Position numbers and translations under genes: made by a program
Notes under the pieces: generated by a model
What the model saw: only the letters and a program-made list of their open reading frames with translations
Told to the model about the DNA's origin: nothing
Databases searched by the model: none
Source of the DNA: Embleya sp040605455
GTDB lineage: Bacteria; Actinomycetota; Actinomycetes; Streptomycetales; Streptomycetaceae
DNA: 22,536 nucleotides
NCBI RefSeq assembly: GCF_040605455.1
Contig: NZ_JBEXCV010000143.1
Span: forward strand, 1-22,536
Direction: 5' to 3'
Part shown: piece by piece, positions 14,631 to 20,787 of the stretch
Layout: each line of letters starts with the position of its first letter
Numbering within the stretch: position 1 is the first letter of the stretch

Positions 14631-15551
14631 GTGGACGTGCAGCCCAAGCTCGATGAACTGATCGCACTGGTCGAGAACGCGCGCTCGATGCCGATGTCGG
14701 CGTCGTGCGTGGTCAACCGCGCGGACGTGGTGGCCCGGCTCGAGGAACTCAAGAACCTGCTGCCGGAGGAGTTCAACCACGCGCGGCGCGTGCTCGGCGA
14801 CCGCGAGTCGGTGATCGAGGAGGGTCGCCGCGAGGCCGAGCGGGTGCTGGCCAACGCCCGCGAGGAGCGCGGCTCGCTGATCGCCGACACCGAGGTGGCC
14901 CGCGAGGCGTACGGCGAGGCCGAGCGGATCCTGTCCGAGGCCCGCCGCGAGGCCCAGCGCATTCGCGAGGAGGCCGACGACTACGTCGACCAGAAGCTGG
15001 CCAACTTCGAGGTCGTGCTGACCAAGACGCTCGGTGCGATCGGCCGGGGTCGGGACAAGATGCGCGGTCGCCGCCCGTCCGACGAACTCGGCGAGTACAT
15101 GCAGGCGCAGGAGCTGGCCGACGCCCAGGCCAAGGGCCGCCCGGGCAGCCTGCAGGCCCAGCTCGACGGCCACGAGGAGACCTTCGCCGCGCCCGCCCAG
15201 CCCGACTACCCGGCCGCGCCGCCCGCGCCGCCGACCGTGCCCGCGCAGGCCGGCCCCTACGGCGGTCAGCACGGCTACGGTCAGGACGCCTACGGGCAGC
15301 CCGCCTACGCGCAGGGCGCCGGACCGGACACCGGCTACGCCGGCGGCTACGAGGGCCAGTACGACATGTCGCAGTACGACCAGCACGGGCAGCAGCAGCC
15401 GCCGTACCCGACGCAGCACGACCCGGCGGGCACGGGACAGCAGCCCGCCTATGACCCGCAGGCCCAATACGCGCAGTCGCTGGACGAGACCAGCTTCTTC
15501 GACACGAGTCTGATCGACGTGCGCCAGTTCCAGGACGGCGGCGGCCGCTAG
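14631..15551 (+). CDS. DivIVA-like coiled-coil protein with Gln/Tyr/Gly-rich tail
   Basis: A 306-residue cytoplasmic protein related to the DivIVA/ATP-synthase-b-like coiled-coil proteins encoded beside coaD in actinomycetes and thought to act in cell-wall growth or division. Residues 1-30 (VDVQPKLDELIALVENARSMPMSASCVVNR) are the conserved head. Residues about 55-125 are a long charged coiled coil (REAERVLANAREERGSLIADT..). Residues about 185-282 are low complexity with repeated YGQ/YAQ/PQAQY, and the C-terminus SFFDTSLIDVRQF (288-300) looks like a short conserved peptide. I chose the GTG at 14631 by family start and the purine-rich GAGAGAG before it; an ATG at 14580 would add 17 residues. 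No enzymatic motif is present, so the role is inferred from family and context. Confidence 0.8.
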   Translation: MDVQPKLDELIALVENARSMPMSASCVVNRADVVARLEELKNLLPEEFNHARRVLGDRESVIEEGRREAERVLANAREERGSLIADTEVAREAYGEAERILSEARREAQRIREEADDYVDQKLANFEVVLTKTLGAIGRGRDKMRGRRPSDELGEYMQAQELADAQAKGRPGSLQAQLDGHEETFAAPAQPDYPAAPPAPPTVPAQAGPYGGQHGYGQDAYGQPAYAQGAGPDTGYAGGYEGQYDMSQYDQHGQQQPPYPTQHDPAGTGQQPAYDPQAQYAQSLDETSFFDTSLIDVRQFQDGGGR

Positions 15552-15607
15552 GTCCGCTCGTCGACCGCCGAGCGCCTGGCACCTTGCGTCGGGCGTCCCG
15601 CTCGAAT

Positions 15608-15623
15608 GGCCCCGTTTGGGGCC
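15608..15623 (+). terminator. Short hairpin after the DivIVA-like gene
   Basis: GGCCCC-GTTT-GGGGCC is an exact 6-bp stem with a 4-nt loop, 57 nt after the stop at 15551. It may end the upstream transcript, and it partly overlaps TTGGGG, a possible -35 box for yceD. Confidence 0.4.
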
Positions 15624-15640
15624 TGGCGCGCGGGCTGCGA

Positions 15641-15646
15641 TACTCT
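15641..15646 (+). promoter_or_regulatory. -10-like box of the yceD-rpmF-rnc transcript
   Basis: TACTCT (TANNNT) lies about 120 nt before yceD, in the only stretch here that is not extremely GC-rich. TTGGGG at 15616-15621 is a -35 candidate with a 19-bp spacer, longer than ideal. A start here would give a leader of about 110 nt carrying the hairpins described separately. Confidence 0.4.
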
Positions 15647-15680
15647 TACGGACCGACCCTGCCCGAGGCGTGCTTTCCGC

Positions 15681-15738
15681 GTGCCCCAAGGGTTGGCACC
15701 CTGACCATTCGAGCCCCCCGCGACCCGGGGGGTGGCAC
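15681..15738 (+). promoter_or_regulatory. Structured 5' leader before yceD with alternative pairings
   Basis: Three elements can be read. CCCCCC (15714-15719) pairs with GGGGGG (15727-15732) around a 7-nt loop. AGGGT/ACCCT (15689-15693 with 15698-15702) form a small hairpin. GTGCC (15681-15685) can instead pair with GGCAC at 15695-15699, which competes with that hairpin, or with GGCAC at 15734-15738. The set resembles an attenuator or an autoregulated ribosomal-protein leader, but it matches no family that I recognise. Confidence 0.3.
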
Positions 15739-15765
15739 TGCATGAGGTAGGACATCCTGGACCGC

Positions 15766-16341
15766 TTGGATCACCGCAAGCCGCTCGTCGTCGATACACG
15801 CGAGCTGGGGCGTCGGCCTGGATCCATGCTGAAGGTGTCCCGCTCCGTGCCGGCCCCGGTGGACATGGGCGTGGCAGACGTGATCGGCGCTCCCGTAGGT
15901 GCCCCCATCCAGCTCGGTGTCCGACTGGAAGCGGTCATGGAGGGAGTGCTGGTCACCGGCGTCGCACAGGTGCCGCTGACCGGTGAGTGCGTCCGGTGCC
16001 TGGAACCGCTCGAGCGCGAGCTCACGGTGCGTTTCCAGGAGCTGTACGTCTACCCGGACGCGGACGCCGACGAGGACGCCTTCCGGCTTTCGGACGACTT
16101 GTTCGACCTGGAGCCGGTGCTGCGGGACGCGACGGTGCTCGCACTGCCGCTCTCGCCGCTGTGCCGGGAGGACTGCCCGGGTCTGTGCTCCGAATGCGGA
16201 GCGCTGCTCGCGGAGGACCCCGACCACAGTCACGAGCTCGCCGACCCCCGGTGGGCGAAGTTGACCAACATCTTCGACGGACCTTCCGCCGAAGCCGACG
16301 TTGACGGCGCGTCCCGCGCCGACGAGAACCAGGAGAAGTAG
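15766..16341 (+). CDS. YceD family (DUF177) protein
   Basis: A 191-residue member of the YceD/DUF177 family, whose gene precedes rpmF in most bacteria; the family is linked to 23S rRNA processing or ribosome assembly. The family signature GECVRCLEPL is at residues 73-82 (Cys 75, 78). A second cysteine cluster CREDCPGLCSECGALLAEDPDH is at 133-154 (Cys 133, 137, 141, 144), followed by a conserved DPRWAKL. The six cysteines suggest metal binding. The start is uncertain: TTG at 15766 is used here, but CTG at 15757 is in frame and better placed behind GAGGTAGGA, and a TAG at 15748-15750 blocks any longer form. The stop overlaps the ribosome-site region of rpmF, 2 bp before its GTG. Confidence 0.85.
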   Translation: MDHRKPLVVDTRELGRRPGSMLKVSRSVPAPVDMGVADVIGAPVGAPIQLGVRLEAVMEGVLVTGVAQVPLTGECVRCLEPLERELTVRFQELYVYPDADADEDAFRLSDDLFDLEPVLRDATVLALPLSPLCREDCPGLCSECGALLAEDPDHSHELADPRWAKLTNIFDGPSAEADVDGASRADENQEK

Positions 16342-16343
16342 CC

Positions 16344-16517
16344 GTGGCTGTTCCGAAGCGGAAGATGTCGCGCAGCAACACCCGGCACCGCCGGAGCCAG
16401 TGGAAGGCCACTGCCCCCAACCTGGTGACCTGCGAGCGCTGCCGTGAGCCGAAGCTGTCGCACATCGCGTGCCCGAGCTGCGGCACCTACAACCGCCGCC
16501 AGGTCCTCGACGTCTGA
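16344..16517 (+). CDS. rpmF: 50S ribosomal protein L32, zinc type
   Basis: Large-subunit ribosomal protein of 57 residues, beginning MAVPKRKMSRSNTRHRRSQW, the classic L32 N-terminus. The cysteines CERC (30-33) and CPSC (43-46) form the zinc ribbon, so this is the C+ form, matching the zinc-type L28 in the same window. The GTG start is preceded by AGGAG, which overlaps the end of yceD. The gene sits in the usual yceD-rpmF-rnc order. Confidence 0.97.
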   Translation: MAVPKRKMSRSNTRHRRSQWKATAPNLVTCERCREPKLSHIACPSCGTYNRRQVLDV

Positions 16518-16537
16518 TCAGGCCGGTGGTCGTTCCG

Positions 16538-17266
16538 GTGACGGAATCACTCGCGCAATACGCGGATCTGGAAGGGCGGCTGGGCTGGTCGCTCGATGCC
16601 GCCCTTCTGGAACGCGCCCTCACCCATCGCTCGTACGCGTACGAGCACGGCGGGCTCCCGACCAACGAGCGCCTGGAATTCCTGGGCGACTCGGTGCTCG
16701 GTCTCGTCGTCACCGACACGCTGTACCGCAGGCACCCCGACCTGCCCGAGGGTCAGCTCGCGAAACTGCGAGCCGCCGTCGTCAATTCGCGCGCCCTGGC
16801 GGGCGTCAGTCGGCGACTCGACCTGGGCGCCTTCATCCGGCTCGGCCGAGGTGAAGTGGGCACGGGTGGGCGGGACAAGTCCTCGATCCTCGCGGACACA
16901 CTCGAAGCCATCCTCGGTGCGGTGTACCTGGACCAGGGTCTCGACGCGGCGACCGAGCTGATCCACCGGTTGTTCGATCCGCTGATCGAGCAGTCGGCGA
17001 ATCTCGGCGCGGGCCTGGACTGGAAGACCAGTCTCCAGGAGCAGACCGCCGCGGCGGGTATCGGAGTCCCCGAATACGTGGTCTCCGAGACCGGTCCCGA
17101 TCACGAGAAGACCTTCACCGCCCTCGCCCGGGTCGCGGGTGTCGATTACGGCACCGGTGTCGGGCGGAGCAAGAAGGAGGCGGAGCAGCAGGCCGCCGAA
17201 AGCGCTTGGCACTCGATCCGGGCCAAGTACGGAGACGGTTCCGGCACGCAGCCGGCCACCGCGTAG
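16538..17266 (+). CDS. rnc: Ribonuclease III
   Basis: Double-strand-specific endoribonuclease for rRNA and mRNA processing. From the GTG at 16538 the protein has 242 residues. The catalytic RNase III domain (about 9-150) has the signature NERLEFLGDS (43-52) and the metal-binding LADTLEAILGAVY (118-130, D120 and E123). The double-stranded RNA-binding domain (about 160-228) runs from DWKTSLQEQT to GRSKKEAEQQAAESAW. The start is not certain: GTG at 16526 is also in frame, 8 nt after the rpmF stop, with only AGG before it; the chosen GTG follows GGTGG. The first conserved residues come after both. In Streptomyces this enzyme is also known as AbsB, affecting antibiotic production. It is likely co-transcribed with yceD and rpmF. 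Confidence 0.95.
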   Translation: MTESLAQYADLEGRLGWSLDAALLERALTHRSYAYEHGGLPTNERLEFLGDSVLGLVVTDTLYRRHPDLPEGQLAKLRAAVVNSRALAGVSRRLDLGAFIRLGRGEVGTGGRDKSSILADTLEAILGAVYLDQGLDAATELIHRLFDPLIEQSANLGAGLDWKTSLQEQTAAAGIGVPEYVVSETGPDHEKTFTALARVAGVDYGTGVGRSKKEAEQQAAESAWHSIRAKYGDGSGTQPATA

Positions 17267-17276
17267 TCTCCGAGCC

Positions 17277-17359
17277 AATGCCTGCCGATAGGTAAGTTCG
17301 AACCGGTCACCGACCTCGCGGTCGCCCGGCACGACCTCACCTACCGGCAGGCATTTTCG
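17277..17359 (+). terminator. Long composite stem-loop with T-run after rnc
   Basis: AATGCCTGCCG (17277-17287) pairs exactly with CGGCAGGCATT (17345-17355). After one A/C mismatch TAGGT (17289-17293) pairs with ACCTA (17339-17343). The enclosed 45 nt hold a second hairpin, CGACC-TCGC-GGTCG (17311-17324). The outer stem is followed by TTTT, as in a factor-independent terminator. It starts 11 nt after the rnc stop. It is larger than a simple terminator and could also be a processing site. Confidence 0.6.
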
Positions 17360-17466
17360 CATTCCCGACGCCGGTCCTCGCCGCGGTTCGTGGTGTCGTC
17401 GGTCGCCGGTCGTGCTGTCTCCCGTCGTGTCGTCTCCGGTTGTGCCGTCCCCAGGGGGAGTGCAAG

Positions 17467-18345
17467 GTGCCCGAACTGCCCGAGGTCGAGGTCGTCCGTC
17501 GCGGACTGGAGAAGTGGGTGGTGGGTCGCACCATCGCGCACGTCGAGGTCACCCACGAGCGTGCGGTGCGGCGCCACGTGGCGGGCCTGGTGGACTTCGC
17601 CGACTCGCTCACCGGCGCCCGGGTGCACGCCGCCCGACGACGCGGGAAGTATCTGTGGCTGCCGCTGGTGGCGCCCGGTGCCGAGGCTCCCGAGGACGCG
17701 CTGCTCGCGCACCTGGGCATGAGCGGCCAGCTCCTGGTGCAACCGCCCGAGGCACCCCGCGAAAAGCACCTGCACGTGCGGTTCACCTTCACCGACGGCG
17801 GGCCCGAGCTGCGCTTCGTCGACCAGCGTACGTTCGGCGGGCTCGCGGTCGAGCGCGGCGGCGCCGAACTGCCGCCCTCGATGGCGCACATCGCACGGGA
17901 CCCGTTGGACCCGCTGTTCGACGACGCGCTCTTCCACGCGGCGCTGCGCCGGCGCAACACCGAGATCAAACGGGCGCTCCTGGACCAGTCCCTGGTCAGC
18001 GGGATCGGCAACATCTACGCCGACGAGGCGCTTTGGCGATCCCGGCTGCACGGTGCCCGGCAGACCGGAAAACTCACGCTCGCGCAGACCACGCTGGTGC
18101 TCGCGTCCGCGCGGGACGTGATGACCGACGCACTGGCCGCCGGCGGCACCTCCTTCGACAGCCTGTACGTCAACGTGAACGGTGAGAGCGGCTACTTCTC
18201 CCGAGGCCTGGACGCCTACGGCCGCGAGGGCGAGCCGTGCAACCGGTGTGCGACGCCGATCCGACGGATCTCGTTCATGAATCGCAGCAGCTACTTCTGC
18301 CCGGCCTGTCAGCGGGCGCCACGCAGGGCGACGGTCGGGGCGTAG
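17467..18345 (+). CDS. mutM: Formamidopyrimidine-DNA glycosylase (Fpg)
   Basis: Base-excision repair enzyme that removes 8-oxoguanine and formamidopyrimidines and cuts the strand by beta,delta-elimination. The 292-residue protein starts MPELPEVE, so after Met removal the catalytic Pro and Glu are N-terminal. The essential lysine is in RRRGKYLWL (K61). The helix-two-turn-helix DQSLVSGIGNIYADEALW and the C-terminal zinc finger CNRC...CPAC (258-261, 278-281) are complete. The GTG at 17467 follows GGGGGAG; a start nine codons upstream would bury the catalytic proline, so it is ruled out. A 200-bp gap separates it from rnc and holds the composite stem-loop. Confidence 0.96.
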   Translation: MPELPEVEVVRRGLEKWVVGRTIAHVEVTHERAVRRHVAGLVDFADSLTGARVHAARRRGKYLWLPLVAPGAEAPEDALLAHLGMSGQLLVQPPEAPREKHLHVRFTFTDGGPELRFVDQRTFGGLAVERGGAELPPSMAHIARDPLDPLFDDALFHAALRRRNTEIKRALLDQSLVSGIGNIYADEALWRSRLHGARQTGKLTLAQTTLVLASARDVMTDALAAGGTSFDSLYVNVNGESGYFSRGLDAYGREGEPCNRCATPIRRISFMNRSSYFCPACQRAPRRATVGA

Positions 18346-18371
18346 GCACCCGGAATCCAGGGAGCGCGTGT

Positions 18372-18974
18372 ATGGGGTTCAACGGGGACATCGTCGTCGT
18401 GCGCGGGGCGCGGCCGTTGTCCGAATTCGCGCCGCACGTGGACACGGCGGCGCACTCGGCCCGGACGATGTGGGAGACGCCGGACGGCTGGACCGCGACG
18501 CACGTGCGGCACGAGGACGACCCGTACGCCTTCGAGCGGCCGTGGCTGGAGGCGCTGGCGGCGAAGGCGGACTCGCCGGTGTTGGTGTGCTGGGTCTTCG
18601 AGACGCACGTGGCGCACGTCCAGGGGGCGAGCGAGGCGGGCGCCTGGGAGGCGTGGCTCAATCCCGGCGAGGCGGCGGCGCACCTGGCGATGGGCCGGCT
18701 CGAACTGGAGGCGGCGCGCACCGGTGCGGACGTCTTCGACGGAAGCGGCGAGTTGCGCCGGCCGGAGCGCTACGCGCAACTGCGCGACGAGGTGGGCGAG
18801 GTGCTGGACCGGGCCCGGCCGAAGGTGGTCGACGCGGCGGTGCGCTGGGCACGGGCGGCTGGTCGCGCGGCGGCGGCGGACGCGGTCGACCTCGTACTCG
18901 CCCGCAACCAGGGCGAATCCGGGCTGTACGTGTTCGGGCTGCTGGCGGATCGGCTCGGGGTGGGGCCACGCTGA
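18372..18974 (+). CDS. Hypothetical protein, family not recognised
   Basis: A 200-residue soluble protein 26 bp after mutM, so probably in the same transcript. The ATG at 18372 follows GGAG by 8 nt. The N-terminal half has DGWTATHVRHEDDPYAFERPWLEALAA (38-64) and PVLVCWVFETHVAHVQG (69-85), which looks like a small alpha/beta domain. AWEAWLNPGEAAAHLA (91-106) follows, and the C-terminal half (about 104-195) is alpha-helical and Ala/Arg-rich. There is no signal peptide, membrane segment or catalytic motif that I can identify. Codon use is like that of its neighbours. The frame, ribosome site and composition make it a real gene, but I can give no function. Confidence 0.75.
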   Translation: MGFNGDIVVVRGARPLSEFAPHVDTAAHSARTMWETPDGWTATHVRHEDDPYAFERPWLEALAAKADSPVLVCWVFETHVAHVQGASEAGAWEAWLNPGEAAAHLAMGRLELEAARTGADVFDGSGELRRPERYAQLRDEVGEVLDRARPKVVDAAVRWARAAGRAAAADAVDLVLARNQGESGLYVFGLLADRLGVGPR

Positions 18975-18978
18975 GGGC

Positions 18979-19038
18979 GATGCTTCGGACCCGCGCCGCG
19001 GACCCCGCGATGCTGCGGACCCGTGCTGCGGACCCGGC
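18979..19038. repeat. Two 30-bp direct repeats after the hypothetical gene
   Basis: 18979-19008 and 19009-19038 are adjacent 30-bp copies differing at four positions. Each contains CGGACCC twice, so that heptamer occurs four times at 18986, 18999, 19016 and 19029. The array starts 4 bp after a stop codon, in the convergent gap. No function is evident. Confidence 0.6.
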
Positions 19039-19057
19039 AAGGGTGCGAAACCACGTG

Positions 19058-19084
19058 CGGCGGATCCGCTCGGCCGATCCGCCG
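19058..19084. terminator. Bidirectional hairpin between the hypothetical and CAP-domain genes
   Basis: CGGCGGATC (19058-19066) pairs exactly with GATCCGCCG (19076-19084) around a 9-nt loop. It ends 2 bp before the stop of the CAP gene on the minus strand and lies 83 bp after the plus-strand gene, so it fits a shared terminator, mainly for the CAP gene. Confidence 0.6.
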
Positions 19085-19086
19085 GG

Positions 19087-19908
19087 TCAGCGGCCGAACT
19101 CCTGGGTCCACCAGGGACCGTTGGCGCCCTCCCGGATGCCGACACCGAGCTTGGTCAGGCCGCAGTCCAGGATGTTGCGACGGTGGCCGGGACTGTTCAT
19201 CCAGGCACGCATCACCGCGTCGGCGGTCTTTTGGCCGCGCGCTATGTTCTCCGCGCCCAGATAGCTCACGCCGGCCTTCTCGGCACGGTCCCACGGGGTC
19301 AGGCCGTCGGGCGTGTTGTGGTCGAAGTAGTCGCGGTCGGCCATGTCCGCGCTGTGTGCGCGGGCCAGCCCGACCAGCTTGACGTCGCTCTTGACCGGGC
19401 CGCAGCCCGCGTTCGCGCGCTCCTCGTTGACCACCGCGAGCACCCTGTCCTCGGGGCCGCTCGGCGGGTTCGTCGCGCTCGTGGTCGGGGTCCCGGCCGG
19501 CTTGCTCGGCGTTGCGCTCCTGCTCGGGGTGGCGGCCGCGCTCGTGATCGGCGCGCCGGGCGTCGTGCTCGCCGTGGTTGGGGCGCTCGTCGTGGGCAGC
19601 GGGGTCCGGCCGGTGGTCGCCGCGCCCGGGAGCAGGCTTCGGGACGCCTCGTCGCCGGTGCGGTCGGCCCCGGCGCCGCCGGGCGGGGCGGAGCCGTCGA
19701 GGGCGTGCCCGGGCAGCGGTCCGTCGGCGCCCGCGGCCCGGTTGGCGGAGGACTCGCCGGCCCGGTCCGAGACGACCATGCCGGCCACCGTGCCGCCCAC
19801 CGCGAGCAGGGCCAACAGGGCGAGCAGGGGAGCGATGCGTCGGCGGCGCGACTTCGCGCGTCGTCGACGCGGGTGGGCCGAGGCCGAGGTACGACTGTGC
19901 CGAGCCAT
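19087..19908 (-). CDS. Membrane-anchored CAP (SCP/PR1-like) domain protein
   Basis: A 273-residue exported protein. The N-terminus is strongly basic (RRRR at 14-17 and 21-24), then comes a hydrophobic segment (about 25-45, IAPLLALLALLAVGGTVAGMV) acting as signal anchor, a Thr/Pro/Ser/Ala-rich linker (about 50-150) that would span the wall, and a CAP domain (about 153-273). The CAP residues H185, H197, E220 (in GAENIA) and H242 (in NSPGHRRNIL) are all present, and C169/C249 could form a disulfide. Bacterial CAP proteins of this type are common in spore formers, and their function is mostly unknown. ATG at 19908 is used; ATG at 19944 would add 12 residues but its start overlaps an inverted repeat. 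The gene stands alone and convergent to the preceding one. Confidence 0.85.
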   Translation of the reverse strand: MARHSRTSASAHPRRRRAKSRRRRIAPLLALLALLAVGGTVAGMVVSDRAGESSANRAAGADGPLPGHALDGSAPPGGAGADRTGDEASRSLLPGAATTGRTPLPTTSAPTTASTTPGAPITSAAATPSRSATPSKPAGTPTTSATNPPSGPEDRVLAVVNEERANAGCGPVKSDVKLVGLARAHSADMADRDYFDHNTPDGLTPWDRAEKAGVSYLGAENIARGQKTADAVMRAWMNSPGHRRNILDCGLTKLGVGIREGANGPWWTQEFGR

Positions 19909-19944
19909 GGAGGGTTGAGTCACCTTCCGGCAGGGGATATCCAT

Positions 19945-19960
19945 TCACCCGAACGGGTGA
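19945..19960. promoter_or_regulatory. Inverted repeat upstream of the CAP gene, possible operator
   Basis: TCACCCG and CGGGTGA flank a 2-bp AA centre, 37 bp upstream of the CAP ATG and 12 bp downstream of a TAGAGT -10-like box on the minus strand. The position just after the predicted transcription start fits a repressor operator or an RNA hairpin near the 5' end. Confidence 0.35.
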
Positions 19961-19972
19961 GGTGCCGGAGTG

Positions 19973-19978
19973 ACTCTA
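19973..19978 (-). promoter_or_regulatory. -10-like box for the CAP gene
   Basis: On the minus strand TAGAGT is an exact TAGRRT match, giving a start of transcription near 19966 and a leader of roughly 58 nt. No convincing -35 was found at 17-18 bp, so another sigma factor or an activator is possible. Confidence 0.35.
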
Positions 19979-20038
19979 GGGCACGGCCGTCCGGAGTTGG
20001 CGGACAACCGGAATCTTCTTGACTGGGGAGGTCGAAAG

Positions 20039-20098
20039 ATGATCTCGTACACCCAGCACGACAACCGTCACCCCAGTCCGCGGTCGAACCGCGTTTGA
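20039..20098 (+). CDS. Possible 19-residue small ORF with strong ribosome site
   Basis: ATG at 20039 is preceded by GGGGAGG (20025-20031) at the ideal 7-nt distance, and the frame runs 19 codons (MISYTQHDNRHPSPRSNRV) to TGA. It lies in the 352-bp gap between the CAP gene and the small coiled-coil gene, which otherwise holds promoter elements only. The peptide is polar and basic with no known motif. The ribosome site is the only strong evidence; it might be chance or a regulatory leader. Confidence 0.35.
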   Translation: MISYTQHDNRHPSPRSNRV

Positions 20099-20102
20099 TC
20101 GG

Positions 20103-20132
20103 GTGAAGGTCTCGTTATCGTGCCGTTATGAT
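20103..20132 (+). promoter_or_regulatory. Promoter of the small coiled-coil gene
   Basis: TATGAT (20127-20132) matches the vegetative TATAAT box at five of six positions, and GTGAAG (20103-20108) lies 18 bp upstream as a weak -35. Transcription would start near 20139, leaving a leader of about 120 nt. That leader holds GCACCC/GGGTGC (20173-20178 with 20198-20203), a possible hairpin. The region is clearly richer in A+T than its surroundings. Confidence 0.5.
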
Positions 20133-20260
20133 ATTGACCTCCTGCGGTTTTGGTGCGACGCTGGAAGCCCGCGCACCCTATCAGGAGCCTTGCGGCCGGG
20201 TGCCACATTTAGACCCGCGAATCTGCGTGGTCATTCATTTTCAGCGTGGAGGACCCTCTC

Positions 20261-20467
20261 ATGGCGAAGGCGCTTCTCGGTTACGTCGGTGGCCCCGATC
20301 CCCGACTGCTCGCCGAGAATCGACGGCTCCAGCAGCGTGTTCGTGACCTGGAAACGGAACTTGTCCGTGCCCAGGAGCGTAACGACGCGCTCAACGCCGC
20401 CGCTTCGGACGAGCTGCTTGCCGGCTTCGACGTCTCCGCGGCGGAACCCGCGCTTTCACGAGCGTAG
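20261..20467 (+). CDS. Small coiled-coil protein, conserved in Streptomyces by my recollection
   Basis: A 68-residue protein, MAKALLGYVGGPDPRLLAEN..., with a GGAGGA ribosome site 8 nt before the ATG. Residues 17-48 (LAENRRLQQRVRDLETELVRAQERNDALNAAA) form a leucine-rich heptad helix, and the rest is short and acidic. The N-terminal MAKALLGYVGG looks conserved, as I recall similar small proteins upstream of smc in other streptomycetes. It has its own promoter and a strong terminator, so it is probably expressed as a single-gene transcript, perhaps at high level. Function unknown; a dimeric adaptor is possible. Confidence 0.83.
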   Translation: MAKALLGYVGGPDPRLLAENRRLQQRVRDLETELVRAQERNDALNAAASDELLAGFDVSAAEPALSRA

Positions 20468-20486
20468 GTCCGTGTAAGCGATAACC

Positions 20487-20518
20487 AGGGACGCCTTCAG
20501 GCGTCCCTTTGTCGTTTC
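20487..20518 (+). terminator. Intrinsic terminator after the small coiled-coil gene
   Basis: AGGGACGCC (20487-20495) pairs with GGCGTCCCT (20500-20508) around TTCA, followed by TTTGTCGTTT. It is the clearest factor-independent terminator in the window, 20 nt after the stop. Confidence 0.9.
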
Positions 20519-20535
20519 CTGCCCCGGTCGTGCTC

Positions 20536-20577
20536 CGACCGTTACCTCTCGACCGTTACCCGTGGCCGTTGCCTGTT
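20536..20577. repeat. Three 14-bp repeats in the smc upstream region
   Basis: CGACCGTTACCTCT, CGACCGTTACCCGT and the more diverged GGCCGTTGCCTGTT follow each other with an exact 14-bp period. They lie about 210-250 bp upstream of smc, just after the preceding terminator. The rest of the 269-bp gap is C-rich with no gene that I can support. Confidence 0.45.
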
Positions 20578-20773
20578 CTCCAGGTTCTTGCTCTCCGGTC
20601 CCGGGTCCCGATCCCCGCGCGACCGATGTTCCGCTCCCCTGTTGCCGTCCCCGCCCTGCCCCCTTGTGCCTACCCGCTCGCGTCCAGCGCTTCCAGCGGT
20701 TGATACCCCCATCCGAGGCGCTCGACACGCCCTCAAACGGACCGAGCGGGCGAATCGTCCGGGTCGTGCCGAC

Positions 20774-20779
20774 TACGCT
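20774..20779 (+). promoter_or_regulatory. -10-like box for smc, probable leaderless start
   Basis: TACGCT (TANNNT) lies 8 nt before the smc GTG. There is no ribosome site. No good -35 is present at 17-18 bp. Confidence 0.4.
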
Positions 20780-20787
20780 TTCGTCGC

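Larger units (their letters stand above)
19909..20260. other. 352-bp gap between the CAP gene and the small coiled-coil gene
   Basis: Holds the CAP-gene promoter elements (19945-19978), a possible 19-codon ORF with strong ribosome site (20039-20098), the promoter of the next gene (20103-20132) and its leader. It is the least GC-rich part of the window. I see no tRNA, riboswitch or longer gene here. Confidence 0.6.

Noticed and set aside
17280..17352. tRNA-like element (GTTCGAAC and a paired acceptor-like stem)
   Set aside because: The GTTCGAA segment is on the wrong side of the stem on the plus strand, and on the minus strand its arm does not pair as a 5-bp/7-nt T-arm; no anticodon arm is found.
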